NCBI GenBank assembly: GCA_963070105.1
Contig: OY718804.1
Location: 7,795,817-7,859,816 of the forward strand
Source of the DNA: Litomosoides sigmodontis
Lineage: Eukaryota; Nematoda; Chromadorea; Rhabditida; Onchocercidae
DNA: 64,000 nucleotides
Direction: 5' to 3'
Of this stretch, positions 13,401 through 26,366 are shown in pieces. How positions within the stretch are numbered: position 1 is the first letter of the stretch; each line of letters starts with the position of its first letter. Position numbers and translations under genes: made by a program. Below the pieces are notes generated by a model. That model worked only from the letters and a program-made list of their open reading frames with translations. It did no database searches and had not been told where the DNA came from.

Positions 13401-16400
13401 TGCAGAGCTTAATCATTTTTCCTAAATTATTGCCTTATTCTAACTTCCAACTACATCAATCCCCGACACCGTAGTACAAATTTTAACAATATCAAACTGT
13501 GATGACTAGTGCTTCCGACCGCAGAAAGATATTACTACGGAAGTATTAGGTTGTATTCAACGTGTTACATGATAATTTTCTAAGTTATACTTAGCTACGT
13601 TATATTTCAAAAAGCAACACTACAAGATTTTCTTTATCTCTTTCACTCTCTTCTCAAATAAAATCAAAACTTTACCGACAACGTGGAACTCTGTACTAGT
13701 AATTCGGCAGCCAGATGTGATCGCCTATGAGCTTCTTGCAATTTCCGATAAAGAAGACACTGCAAAAACAATAAATAGATGACACCTATGGTGGTGACGT
13801 TAATAGAATTTATAAAATCAATTAGCTATCATAAATATCTGATGATATCCTTCCTTATGAGCCAACGATATCAGTAAACAATTGAATAAGTGTATATTTA
13901 AACACATCTAACAATGTTCACTCACTCCCAGGCACCGTCATCTTTCTGCTAGCTATTTCAGATAGATGAAGCTTGCAGCTATAAAGTGAATCTGATCGAT
14001 AGAGTGAGAGCCTCTTGAGCCGTCGTCTAGTGTTTTCACTCAAATAATGGAGCAATTTTATATATGTTTTCCTGATATTTGCATTTTAAGATTTACGATA
14101 AACTCCAACACGACGAATTCAAATTGAGGACCTTTGAGAACGTGAATGAAGTATTTTAAAGCAAAATTTGAAATGAACGAAAGAGAAGTGGATGCATTCA
14201 TCGCAGCGCAATCCTACAGGAATGAATCCTACAACTTGCTTAATTACCTCACTCTCTTTGCAAGTGCAACGCATCCTTTACCTCATTAGTAAAGCTTTGT
14301 TGGACATCACTAAATCACCCATCCGATTTTTTGAAGCTTTCAAAATAAAATTCCACAAAGTTCGTATATAAAATTTACTCGTAAAATTGACAAATTTTAG
14401 AGCACCAACTACTTGTTCAGAAGAGACTACTTAAGATATTGCCATATCAACCACTTTTTGATCTAATCTAACTAAATACTGCGCTTGTGTGCTCCGGAAA
14501 AATACTGTACGTGAAGGGAAAATATGAATTATGATGAATTAAAGCTCTTTAGGAATTAATGGAACTTACATGTGATATGCTGATAGCACAATATACAGCA
14601 AATGTTATGGCAATTTGTTCATCGTGCTTCGTAAATGCGGGCTTTCCAATTTTGTTGCACAACTCCGCCACACCAACGAGATTTCCTGTGATTCTGGACG
14701 ATAGCAAGAAGTCGAATTGAAAAGTTTAAATCATCGAATGTGCATAAATGCAAAAATAACTTCCGACTTATTTCCCGACAATTTTCAAACACTAAAATTT
14801 GAGAAAATTTTGCTTTCTCAAGGTGATAAATTCATACATACTCCTACCAGAACTGTTCTTGATTGGAAAACACAAGATATTCCGCGTAACAAAACCGGTT
14901 CGTTCATCCACTTTTGGATAGAAAGCTGGATGACTGAAATCATAATTACATTATGAAAACATTCAAAAAAATACTCCAAGCCTCATTTCCTACATCAGAT
15001 CCTTCCCAATCAGAGTTGGAATCTAGCAATTACTAGCTTTGGTGAATAAAAAATGGTGAATAACAAAGTTTCTATCTCCTTATAGCAAATAACTGTCGTT
15101 TTAGGAATAAAAATTTGTAACCTGTAAGCTTCTCTAACATTCATCATCTCTCCGGTGCTTGCAACCCGTCCAACAATACCTAGCGATGCAGGCATTCTGA
15201 TTTCCGTCAGGTACTCATCATTTGAGCCATTTTTTTCGAATACTTCCGCAACCAGTTCAGAGTTTTCACAGTCAAGGAGAAATAACGAACATCTGAAAAA
15301 TAAAAAGTGAGCATAGAGAGATGTAAGAAAGAGTCCTAGATGACAGTGTTTAAATAGGTATCAAAATTAAAAAACCTACATTTCAGCATGTACAAGAGTT
15401 TTCGCTTCTTTCGTTATATTCCTCACCAATAAGTTCATATCTTCTGAATGAAAAATGAGAATCGGCGAAGAACAGTTTAAGCGAAGCAAAGGCGAATTAC
15501 TCAGCAATGGATGTAATCAAATCAGGATAACTAGTAAACGATACGTATATCAAATGTATGTTTTTTATTTGGAAATTAAATATGCTTCTTTTCAACGAAA
15601 AGAACATCTGTCTCCCCCACTCCCCTCTTATACTGGTGAAATTTCATTTTTTTTTTTCAAAAACTCAAATCGAATATAATGAATATTCCCACTGAGATAT
15701 AAAAAAATACTTACGCATGTTGGAGAATACATTTTGCGTCATAGTAAGAAGCAATTCGGACTGTTGCGCCAGACGCTTCTGCTCTTCAATATTGGAGACA
15801 ATAGAGAGCAGTGCGGTAATTAAGTGCAAGTGGGGAATAATGAAATTACGCTCTGATTCCACTGTACTGAAATGTTTCTTTCAAAATGACTGTGATAAAA
15901 ACTAAAGATCATCATCACTCCCTTCTCTCTTCCTATTTAATCGGGCAATCTTTTCAACAACGACAACAACATCAGCAGTAGTAGCAGCAGCAGTAGTAGA
16001 AAATTTTTCCAATTCATGACGCATTCATAACGGAGAATGTCGATTGCATGTAATTATCAATGTGCAGTGGAAGAAATACTGTTTCATCAACCTCTTGATT
16101 TCCAAATTATCACTAATGAAAGCAACAAATAGTAAACGCCAATCAAACTCACCACAGAGTGAAATGAATACATTTAAAATTTAAAAATAGCACAGGCATG
16201 ATATGTTCGTATAAGACTATACTTATGAGATTAATTAAATTGAAAAGTAGAGGGACTTCAGAAACATAATTCCATGAAAGTTCAGAGGTTTAGGAACTAA
16301 CAATAGAGTGAAACCAGCCTTTCCACTTCATTCCAAAGGTCAAGCAAGTAAGCGAAAAGTTTAAAATTGAAAACATACCATTCATTTTGATGAATTAGCA

Positions 16401-19400
16401 GTAAGCCAGCGAAGAAGTTACTCCGTGCTTGTAAGAAGAAGATAGTACCAATGAGACTGTTGTCCGGTAAATTTTCTCCAATTCTACTCTTTTGCAGTAT
16501 GACGTGTATCCTTTCTCGAAATTCCTGCAACTTAGATGAGAGATAGAGAGAGAGAGAGATTTGGCCAATTCACCTAACTCAAGTACTGCAATATCAAAAA
16601 GAAGCAAAATTGTTAACGGCCAGTTCATATCAGATGAAGCTTATAACGTTATACGAAGTACTTGATACAGTTATATGAAGTACGTTATATGAAGCAAGCA
16701 GAATATGATCACTTATTATGAGTGATTCATCACAACTGCCTCAACTCACCTCGCAGTAGAAACTTGAGAGGGAAAGACGACATTAAAAAACACTGAGGAT
16801 AGATTTGAACTGATCACAACAATTAATGGAGCTGTCAATAGAAAAGGCCTAAGTGGTAGTGAATAGGAGAGTTGACGTCAACTGCAAGACAGGATGTGAA
16901 CTGAAAACGGCATGAGAGGATTACTTTTCCATTTGTGATTGTATTAAATATCACTTAAAAAGTCTAAGGATTCACGTAACTCATTTAGTCTTGTAGTTCG
17001 GCATTGCAGAAATAAATATTATAAACTGTTCATGTAGCACGCACACGAGAAATCAATCATTTTTAGGAATATTTTTAACGATGAAAATGATTTTCAAGAG
17101 ATTTCCACGAATGAGACAGAAATCGTTCGGGGAACGTTAATAAGATGTAACATAGGAGTAGCAAGTAAACACATAAAACGAGCCTACGTGTAAAGCATAT
17201 CAATAAGCTCATGCATAGACACGGGATTGAGTCGGCTCAAGTTCCATACACCTATAACACGTATTGCAACTCTCCAACTTTGCTATCCTACGAATTAGTG
17301 AATGAACTTGGGAAACTCACTAGTACCTATCGTTATTAGTGGCTTTGATAAACTTTCATTTTTTCGAAGGAAGCAATTACTCGATGACCTTCCTTTGTCC
17401 ACCCATTTTCCATTGCCAAATATCGGAAAAAATTCCGTCTTTTTTTTCTTGCCTTGTCCCGTATAAGGAAAAATCAGATGAAATGGAATGCACAGCTGCA
17501 CGTTAATTATGTATGACTACATGTTGACACCTGCAAAAGAGGGATGGTCACTATAGGGAGTCGAACCTCTTCCAATCCTCCATAGAAGAAAAAGCTAGAA
17601 ATTGCAGCTGTGTTAAAAATGGTCTTATCTTTAATTTCAGATAACTGTTGATCAAGTGAGGTACATGAAACACTCTTATCGATTTCCAGTATAAAATACT
17701 TCATCAGAAAACATAAACAGGTTGAGAGGAGAAAAAGCAGTTAAACTGAGATCATTAAATGATTATGAAGAAACTTTCCATATATATCCCCCATGAGAAC
17801 TAACACTGTGCAAGTGGAATGATTCAAGAGAAAATGCACATACACAAAATAAGTGGAACGTTTGAAAATAAAAATGAAAATACAAGGAATAGTCTCTTTC
17901 AGTTAACCGCAATCCATCACTCCTCTCTCCTCACGTAAACTGCTATTTCTCCATAGCAATTGTAAAATGTCAGCAACGGGGACGAATCATCCAATAATGT
18001 TTTTCGTGACATTTTCATACTTTTCAGTTTGGGAACACTTCAGCTTCCCGGCCAATATCATCTTATCACTCGCGAAGTCATTAATGGCCCATTTAAAGCA
18101 AAAACATATGAGGGAGATATCCAAAATGAACTGACCTTGTTGAGCATATCGGTGCCCACATAGCTATTTGATGAGTGATGATGATGCATTGCATGTGATG
18201 GCGATGACAAGTCCTTGTTGTTCAACAATAGCGACTCGCCATTAAACAGTGACCACAACACATCAGCACTACCCTTTAAATAAAAATTTGATAAATTTTA
18301 AATTTTCGAAAAATTGCTTCAAATAGCAATGATAGCATAGTTTTATGCATACAGCGTCTAGTTTTATGATCATTCCTGAAGAAGGCAAAAACTAAAACTA
18401 CCATCTCTTGATGATGCACATTTTAAATCCTTCCCATACAATCCGCACCATCAAATCCTACTGTTTTATACAAACTATCTAATGATATTGTAAAGAATAA
18501 GAGCTCCAATTAGAAAAACTCGTACGGAACTTCACACACACACACACACACACACACATACATACACGTACGTACGTACGCACACATACAAATTTATACC
18601 TTACAAAAAGCATATCGCTTTTTTTTCTCAATACGCAGCACAGCCATTTCTCTGTTGAAGCAAATGAAAAGCAGAAGAGATGTGAAAAAGTATTTCGGAA
18701 AAGCCATGTTTCATGAGAGATATTGTTTGGATGAAAGTGAGATAATACAGCAAATTAGTTTGGGAATTTTGTTTTACTGTTACAATTACTGCCAGCTAAT
18801 CTCTTCCTCCTCCCTCACCATGCTTTCCCTAATGATAAGCGGTGTTTTATAAACGTATGCAGACGTATGAAATTTCACTTGACCAGGCGATTTACCTCAT
18901 CTACCGCAAAAAAAATGGAACCTGTCACTTTAATCTTAATCTTAATTCTCTCTTCACTCTTCTCTGTGGGATTTTCTACTCCCATCTATCACTGTGCAAT
19001 TAATTACATTGTCAATAGATTAATTCCGTCATGGAAAACAGAAATATTTCTCCTGTAGGAACTTTTATCCCATTCAAATCACATCAATTTTAGGTAAAGG
19101 GCAATTCCATCATTAAGGATTCTAATAATTTTGACCTCCAGCACTAGCGTAGAATGTCCGAGATAACTTCGATACAATGCTAGGGTGTGAGGAGCAGGAA
19201 CTAAAAAACATGGTGATCAAAAGTACTAAGAAAATCTTGGAAACAAAATGTTCGGAAAATATCATTGAAAACTTACGCAAAAGATTGGTTCCTTCAGCAG
19301 CTCATTACCACAAACCTGAAATATATGGAAATTTAAAGTTATTTAGAACTTTCCTTCTGATAAACAATTCATGCAAAAGTGTAAAATTGTTTGAAAAGAT

Positions 19401-22400
19401 GTACAAAGAAGGAAAGAAAGTACATTCTTCCGCACAGAAACGTAAACTGCGCTTTTGTAATTAAATTAATTTAACAAGAAGGAAGCCATAACTAAATTCC
19501 TCTGCTCTTATGTAATGTTCTTTTACTCGTTGAATAACCTAATCTAGTGGACACGTAGAACAACATTAGACATCATTCGTTTGAAGCGATCATTAACCAA
19601 TTGGCATAATACAGCATAAGAGAAGCCTGAGCATTTACGGCGAATTATTTAATAATATGAATATTTCGTTAAAATTAAATACTTATTGATCAGTGTTGCA
19701 AGGACCTTTCCAATCTGTATTTTCGAACATCATCTATGGTATGACAAGGTACCTCCTCTAACCTAGCAATAATTTGGAAGTTTATATCAAAGAGCACACC
19801 TTTCAACTAGGGGAAATCAGGAGGCCATATTAGGAAGGCAGGTGTGGAAAATATTTTGACTACAAGCCTTCCGTATGCAAACTGATAAATGTTTATCAAT
19901 AGTTTCCAACAATATGAGATGATTTAAGTTAATAGGAGCATAATGGACTAATTCAAAATGAACTATTGGTCCACTGATATGGAGAATAACCTCACAAAAC
20001 TAATTAAGGGTAGAGGCATAAAAATTGAGTTGAAAAATCTATGTGGAAGTTAACTCACGCATCATATGAGTTTAAAAAATGATTAGGAATGAAGCGCAGT
20101 GTGCTGCAACGGGATTTCAGTAATGTTTGTCCATCCACAAATTGCTTTTTCGAAATCCAAGTAGCAAACACCTGCGTCCTTATTTCTCACAGAATGACAG
20201 GTAGAAGTTAAACTTTCCAGCTTTTAGAATCGATGTTGAAGTAAAGGAAAGCATCACGTGGATGAATGATAAGTTCCAATTTAGTTGCAAATACTTTCAC
20301 CAAGGCGAGAATTCCAACCCTCCAAATTACGGCCCATTGAGAGAATACGATAAATGTGGAGAACACATACAAACTGCGCTCAGGCAAAATTTTCTTCCAG
20401 AATTATAAATTAATAAATTCTGCATGTTTTTTGAAAAACAAACTGATGAATAATGTGGGGTAACCTAATATTAAAGGAAAATGTTGAAAAAATTATTGAA
20501 AGTGATCAGCCAATTGATTCGTTGAAATGATCAAAGTAATGTCTAATGGGAACCCTAATTAGTATTACCAGAAAATGATTCGATTAGTCGAGAAAAAGGA
20601 AATCATAAATTTTAAAATTTTTGTAAGAATTATAAAAAAATGACCAGTACACAAATACTCATAAAAAATAAAATAAAATAATACTCAGAAAATATTGAGC
20701 AGAAAGAACAATCAGAAGGTCTAACAAGGAAAGGAAAAAATTTACCTGACAAAAACAGGAATTACATTCTTTTGAAATGAGTAAGAATGCCGCTGTTCGC
20801 ACACCCGCGTGGCTCCCAATCTGCAATTTTTTTCTTCAAACTTCAAGTTTTGACTTTTGACCTGGGTAACTGCCATAATTTTTAGCGAATATTACCAACG
20901 TTAGAATAAAATACCTTAACTGATTCTTAGGAGCAATTAGAAATTACTCCAAAAATTTCTTTCAGCAAGAGAGATATAGAGAAAGAGAGATGATGATGAT
21001 GAGATGCGTGATGATTCAACCGATGCTCTCTCTTAAGCGATCATTTTGATGAATTATTTCTACGTTTCCATCGTTGGAGTTTTTTTTAAACATCTGTTGG
21101 CATAGTTACTAGAAATCGCACCAACAGAAATCGACTTTCGTTAAGAGATCAAAGGCGGATGCGGAATGATTGAATTATTCATACGTTGCCCTTTCTGGGA
21201 TATAAGTGCAATGTACACTGCACCAGCGATAAATCGTCTCAATGTTGTCGTTTGTAAACGAAGGAACAATGTTAAGTTATGAGAAGTGAAAAGTGTCTTT
21301 TAATTCAATTTTGTTTCATTTAAGTCTAAAATTTACATTGATTACAGACAGAACAGAAAAGCCTCCCTTTGCCTGCCAATGCCTCATTCATTTTGCTGAA
21401 TAGAAATTTTTCATTCAAAGGAGGATCACTTTAACGGACTCCTCGCAAATGTCACAAAACTTTTTTAAAGTTTAAATAGTTGTAAACTGCTTTCGCATAA
21501 TTTCCCGTTTCGCAATTGATAATGAAATGAAACCTTTTCTACTTATCTCTCACTGATGACAATTTTAGGAATCCCGGGAGAAACAAGTCTAACTTTTGAA
21601 AATAATTCAAAATACCCTTCAACGAACACCGGTCCTTTGATCACGCTGTTTTCTTCAAACGCATTCCATGCGAAAGCCACGTAGGTTAGCATTCTATGAC
21701 AATTATGCGTGGCTACGATGCTAATGCTAATAATTATTCTTGAATATTTAAAATAGAATTCTTATGATAAAGACTTACCCATGAGTTGAGTACTTGTTGA
21801 AAACGGATCATATCCGGATTCTCGGCAGCGATATCTGCAGTTACACGACTTAATTCATCAACGTCATATGATTGTATATCATCAAGTTCAAGTTCTGGCC
21901 GTGGTTCAGTCAATGAACAATTTAGAATTACTATCTGAACGTGGTAATGTTAAGTGTTGGAGCCGAACGGATGATGTCAACGTCATTTTCTCAGTCGGAA
22001 TGTCGTTGACAGTATGCGTAAAAACATCTTTTGATTTATGCTGTTCAGTAATTGTGTCTTTGGCTACTACCGCGGTAGCAGTAACAGTTGCTAGCGTGGT
22101 GTCAGTGGTACCAACGGAAGTCACAGGAACATGATTATCACATTGTGGGTACTCGAACGTCCTCTGTTCGGAAGACAGCGAGGAGTCATAGAGAATACCA
22201 GCAAAGAATGGTGCATTTTTACTTTTTAATTCGTTTAAAAGTTTCATGCAACTGAATTGAACGTTGGATGAAATGTTACCAGTTCTCTTAAATAAAACAT
22301 TGAAGGGAAAGGGAAAGGGAAAAATGCGATTAGAAAAGGGTGTGTTAACTGTGAACAACTGCCATTACACACAAACTGTTGGGTAGAATTCCTCATGCAC

Positions 22401-25400
22401 TATTTAAATGACAAATTTTTCTAAATCAATTCTTTCGTCTGGTCCAACTTCACCGTGAATTCCTTCAAAATCACGGATCGATTCAATGAGCTCTTTAAAT
22501 TAAGCCTTTCAAGTGCATGTAATGTTACAGAAGTGTTGCCGTTGAAATTCTTCCTGCATCCTATTTATTCCTCAAATTCATCCCGTCAGCATCAGTAACG
22601 TGGCCAGCCATATCACAATATTGGAACTTTCAGGAATTATGGGAATACCTTTCTTCCCAGTGAAAAATCAGCGGATTTTAGCAGGTCACAGTAATGACAG
22701 GCTTGCTGGAACCACATTTCAGTTGCAACTATCGCCATCACTATCAGTTTTATCAGCATACTGATATGACATGCTACAGTTGTTGCTTGCTGCCGAGATG
22801 AAAAGCATGCAAAGTGCATTTTGCAATTAGAGGCACCACTTCCGTATTGCTGTCGTTGTTGATGTTCCGTTTAAACACGACACGTTCCGGCAAACTCAGT
22901 TTGGGCAACGATATTACGAATAAAATGGCTCATAACTGTATGTTGCACTGACATTAATACTAGATATTTCGAAAATTTCCTCCTCCACTGATAGGAATAA
23001 AATCCACTGTGCCTTGCTGTTGGAATATATCGGCTAGATAACTTTTACGGATATTTACGATATTTAGCTACCGATTAATACTTCTAAACTCTTTGTACTT
23101 CACGTACGTCCCATAATATTCAATATTCCGGCCAAAAAGAGGAAAACAAAATCACACGTAACGGGTTTGACTTCTCAACCTCAGAAATTCAATCCAAGAA
23201 ATCCTCTTTGAAGAAAGGAGAGAAATTCAGTACGGAGCAAAAAGTGAGATGCATTGGATTGTCTTAATTTTAGCTTTTCCTACACTAATTATCCACGAAC
23301 TATGGAATACTATAAAATACAACGGAATTATTTCACTAATACATTGAAAATAATCTCTAGTCTTTAGTTGGAAACAATCTCTAAAATAAAACAATCTCAT
23401 TGTATTCACAGATCTGACGCATCTCTTCTTCCGAGCTTAACGAAATTGAGAAATTTGACTTTCGTTCAATAATATCGAAAAAGCAATGGTAACATGAGAA
23501 GAGACTGAAGAGAGGCCAAAACTCAGTGATTATCTTAATCATAGATATATGTTAAAATGCCCCCACTAATAAGTCTGATTGAATGTGGAAATGAATTCAT
23601 TTTCAATATGGGTCATTTCTTTGATACAGAAAAATTTGTCAAAGCTTTGAAACAAACATAAATTATATTGTCGTTGCTCATCAAAGAAACTTAAGATAAA
23701 ATCTTTCGGAATAATTTCCTAAATATGCAATTAAAGGAATTAGTATTTTCAAAACATCAAGACATTTCATAAAATATATCAAAGAAGAAGCGTTTTGTTT
23801 TTCCGCGTGCTTTTTGAGCAGAATTTACAAAAACTCGTATACAGTTTTTCGAAAGCTTTTCCTATAACGAAAAACAACACAGTTTATATTTGCTTAAAAG
23901 CTCGAAACGAAATTTCCTATATCAAAGAGTTAATTAAACAGTTCATCATACGACGCAACAGCGCTTTGCTTCCAAATCTTCGCTTCTAAGGCGGAAAACT
24001 TGACGAAAAGCAGTTATGCCTAGGCTGTAAAAATAATTTATTCCAACGGTGAATGGGCAAACAGATTTTGATAAACTATTGATAAAAAATGTAAAAAAAA
24101 TGCTAATTTTTATTGTTCTCTCGGACAGCTAGCAGTTAGAAAACACCAATTTCGAAATAAACCCATAAATTAAAATATATAAATTTATGCTTCTTCCCTA
24201 CTGCACATTGAATATTGAATACAATGGATGACAGAAAAGCAAAAGCTTTACAGACCGCAGGAATTTCATTCGGACGACCGCAGCAATGAGTTAACGTGGA
24301 ACATGCGGTGGAAAGAGACATGCAAATGTGCTTTTTCCTTCTTTGTGAAAGGATTTCATGACAATTGGCATTGTTGAATTCGGTGAATAATGGTGAGACA
24401 GCAAGGCGGTACAGTGAAGGATAATAGTCCTTCGTGGTAATTCCAGGAATTCCATTTCAACAACAATTACTGCAGAATATCTCCTCATTTTGGATATTTT
24501 TTTCCATCGTAGGAAATCAGAAATGTTAGAATTTTCAAACGAAAGCATCTATTTTGGAATTCATATTTAAAATATGTGACTGTGTACTAAAAGTCGCTCA
24601 CATACCAGGAAAAGAAAAATGAAAAAATGTTATGAATTGGTTTGTTAGACTCTGCAAGAATCCTTTAAACTCACTAATTCTGGGCTATTAACAAACCAGG
24701 TGTCAGTAGATTAAAAATACTGAATTTCAAATTAGATTTCAAAGAATAGATATCAAAAAAAACTTCTAGAAAAATGCCTTCTCCATGTCATTTTTATCTC
24801 GTCACAAAACCTGACGACACTACGATTGAAATGAAACACTGCGAATAAAAATCAATAATTTTTGGAGTACATCTAATAACATTTAGCAACGCAAATTTAT
24901 TCATATGTGGTAGACGAACCTAGTAATTCTGGCAGCAATACTTGATTTCGATGCTCCTCGGTAAATGACTGCTTTCGAGATTCCGGATCTGCAAAGTATA
25001 ACGAAAGTGAAGCCAACATATTCTGCCATGCTTGCCCCCTCAATCAACAGTCGCTTTATATTCCACATCCGATTCACTTCTCACAAAACCTCCTGGATTT
25101 AAAGCGAGCCTTACATTAATAAAATTCTCATTTTCAAGAATGGAGAACTTCGGAATTAGCATATTCAGACAAATACAACTTGATATGACGCAACACACTT
25201 TGCTGAATCTTTTCCAACTTCCATCATATACCTCGTAAGTTAAGATCAGTTTGTAGTACGAAACCATACAGAGCAAAATATCTTGCCAGAATTCCGACTC
25301 TCTTTTCCTCCCTTTTCAGGCTCTAATTTATAACGAAATGTATACAATGCTTCAGTTTCAGGAGTTCGGATACCTTCTGATCCCAGATATGTTGCAGAAA

Positions 25401-26366
25401 ATAACTGTTCTTCAGCATTATATGACCAGGTTCAAAGACAAATGAAGGAAATTCGCTAATTAACAAAAATGCGGTAGTTTCTAAGTTTCAAATTGGAAAA
25501 ACGGAAAATTTAAAAAGAATGCTACTGTATGACTGCTATCAGTGAAATTACATGATCTCCTCAGTTCTTAGCGACAGCAGCTAAAGTCAGATTGGTAGAC
25601 GTAACTATACACTAATTCTTAAACCACATAACTTATACCACATTTCTGTAATCTGTAACGTAATGTTAGCAGTGGGTAGAACGTAACGATTCGATTAGAA
25701 TGTTAGTAGAGATGCTTTGATTCTCTTCGGTTTCAGGAAACTGAACGAACAATTAACAAGTATCATAAGGAGTGTTACGAAAGAAAACTTCTGATTAACA
25801 AGCATTAGACTTACCCAAATCTGAAACACTATCGAAAGATGCAAGATGATCAATTACATGATCGGCAGAACGTGCTTCATATTTCGGTGAGACGACATAT
25901 TCAATGACTTGCGACTTCCTAACTGGAGATATTTTTCTCCCATGTTGCTGACCTCCTTGTGCTACTACAAAGCCGACAAGCTATATATAACATCCATCAA
26001 ATTTCTCAACAGCAAAAAAAGTTTCGGATTTATAACCGACTACGAGATTTAGTTTTTTTTTTGAAAATCGGTTAGAAAGTTTGACTTTAAGTCTTCTTTC
26101 TCTCCCTATATTACACTAAACTTCATGAAGAAAAAACAAACTGCACGTCAGTTACATAATTCTAACAAAAGTATTTTATTAAAGAAACTAAAAATTTGTT
26201 GATCTAAAGAATTAAAAAGAATTCATACCAGAAGAAGACAAACGTGCCGAACTGGTAGCAGCGTTAGTATTACTATCACCGTCACTCTGGCTTCGTGTAC
26301 CACAGCAAAGCCAATCGACAGCTCGTGAAAACGCCGTCGTGTTACTTCTATCAATTGCAAATAGAA
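10449..26366 (-). CDS. pde-2: PDE2-type cyclic nucleotide phosphodiesterase
   Basis: Hydrolyses cGMP/cAMP under control of tandem GAF domains. Firm exons, right to left: 18273-18136, 16524-16379, 15866-15715, 15443-15380, 15292-15122, 14933-14848, 14685-14570, 13759-13676, 13336-13190, 12990-12730, 12315-12193, 11858-11759, 11256-11144, 10892-10747 and 10638-10449; they join in phase into 678 residues plus stop. Further 5' exons: 26366-26229, about 25964-25815, 24988-24920 and 21930-21779. GAF-A lies in 18273-15715 and GAF-B in 15443-14570, with the intact cGMP-type NKFDE motif ([13 protein letters not shown]). Catalytic hallmarks are [31 protein letters not shown] and SADLSDQTK. Introns of 3.5 and 3.0 kb interrupt the 5' part. 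The N-terminus is incomplete. Intron 10746-10639 is GC-AG. Confidence 0.93.
11123..11160 (-). promoter_or_regulatory. duplicated 5' splice site in PDE2
   Basis: The minus-strand word AAAGCAATAGCTGTAAG occurs twice, 21 nt apart, so GCT|GTAAGT (exon end 11144) and GCT|GTAAGG (exon end 11123) are both good donors in the same phase. Use of the distal one would add seven residues, VSLKAIA. The shorter form matches PDE2 spacing. Confidence 0.7.
16525..18135. other. PDE2 intron, nothing else recognised
   Basis: Intron of 1.6 kb between two GAF-A exons. Near 16.64-16.69 kb a GTTATATGAAGTAC-like word repeats about three times. A GGTTCGACTCC word on the minus strand near 17.56 kb mimics a tRNA B box, but no cloverleaf forms. 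Confidence 0.5.
18533..18591. repeat. (CA)n and (ACGT)n microsatellite
   Basis: A CACACA run passes into ATACATACACGTACGTACG and back to CACACATACA. A simple-sequence repeat inside a PDE2 intron. Confidence 0.9.
19156..19464 (+). pseudogene. orphan open frame inside a PDE2 intron
   Basis: After a CACTAGCGTAG site, 102 codons stay open to a TAA at 19464. Composition is coding-like and very basic ([38 protein letters not shown]). The last block faintly recalls the YGLPKxHKP region of reverse transcriptases, with the key residues missing. No start exon, no partner exons and no element ends were found. It may be a decayed retroelement scrap, a nested exon or chance. Confidence 0.25.
21906..22255 (-). 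CDS. possible extra PDE2 exon in a shifted frame
   Basis: From a TTCAATTCAG acceptor at about 22255, an uninterrupted frame runs about 115 codons through [20 protein letters not shown] and a Thr/Val-rich stretch to [13 protein letters not shown] and a TGA at 21906. Just there the neighbouring PDE2 exon (21930-21779) continues in another frame with [19 protein letters not shown]. Either this is an alternative exon or one exon carries a single-base frameshift. My model skips it by using the acceptor at 21931-21932. Confidence 0.35.
24303..24500 (-). CDS. possible additional PDE2 exon
   Basis: A GATATTCTGCAG acceptor near 24476 opens a frame that fits phase 1 left by exon 24988-24920 and reads [20 protein letters not shown] before stopping in TAA. 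No convincing donor of the needed phase was found, so its place in the mRNA is uncertain. Confidence 0.25.

Larger units (their letters stand above)
18274..21778. other. large PDE2 intron
   Basis: Intron of 3.5 kb. It holds a CA/ACGT simple repeat at 18533-18591 and a plus-strand open frame near 19.15-19.46 kb. The rest is AT-rich with nothing recognised. Confidence 0.5.

Noticed and set aside
17540..17620. tRNA-like B box (GGTTCGACTCC) on the minus strand
   Set aside because: No A box at the right distance and no acceptor, D or anticodon stems can be formed.
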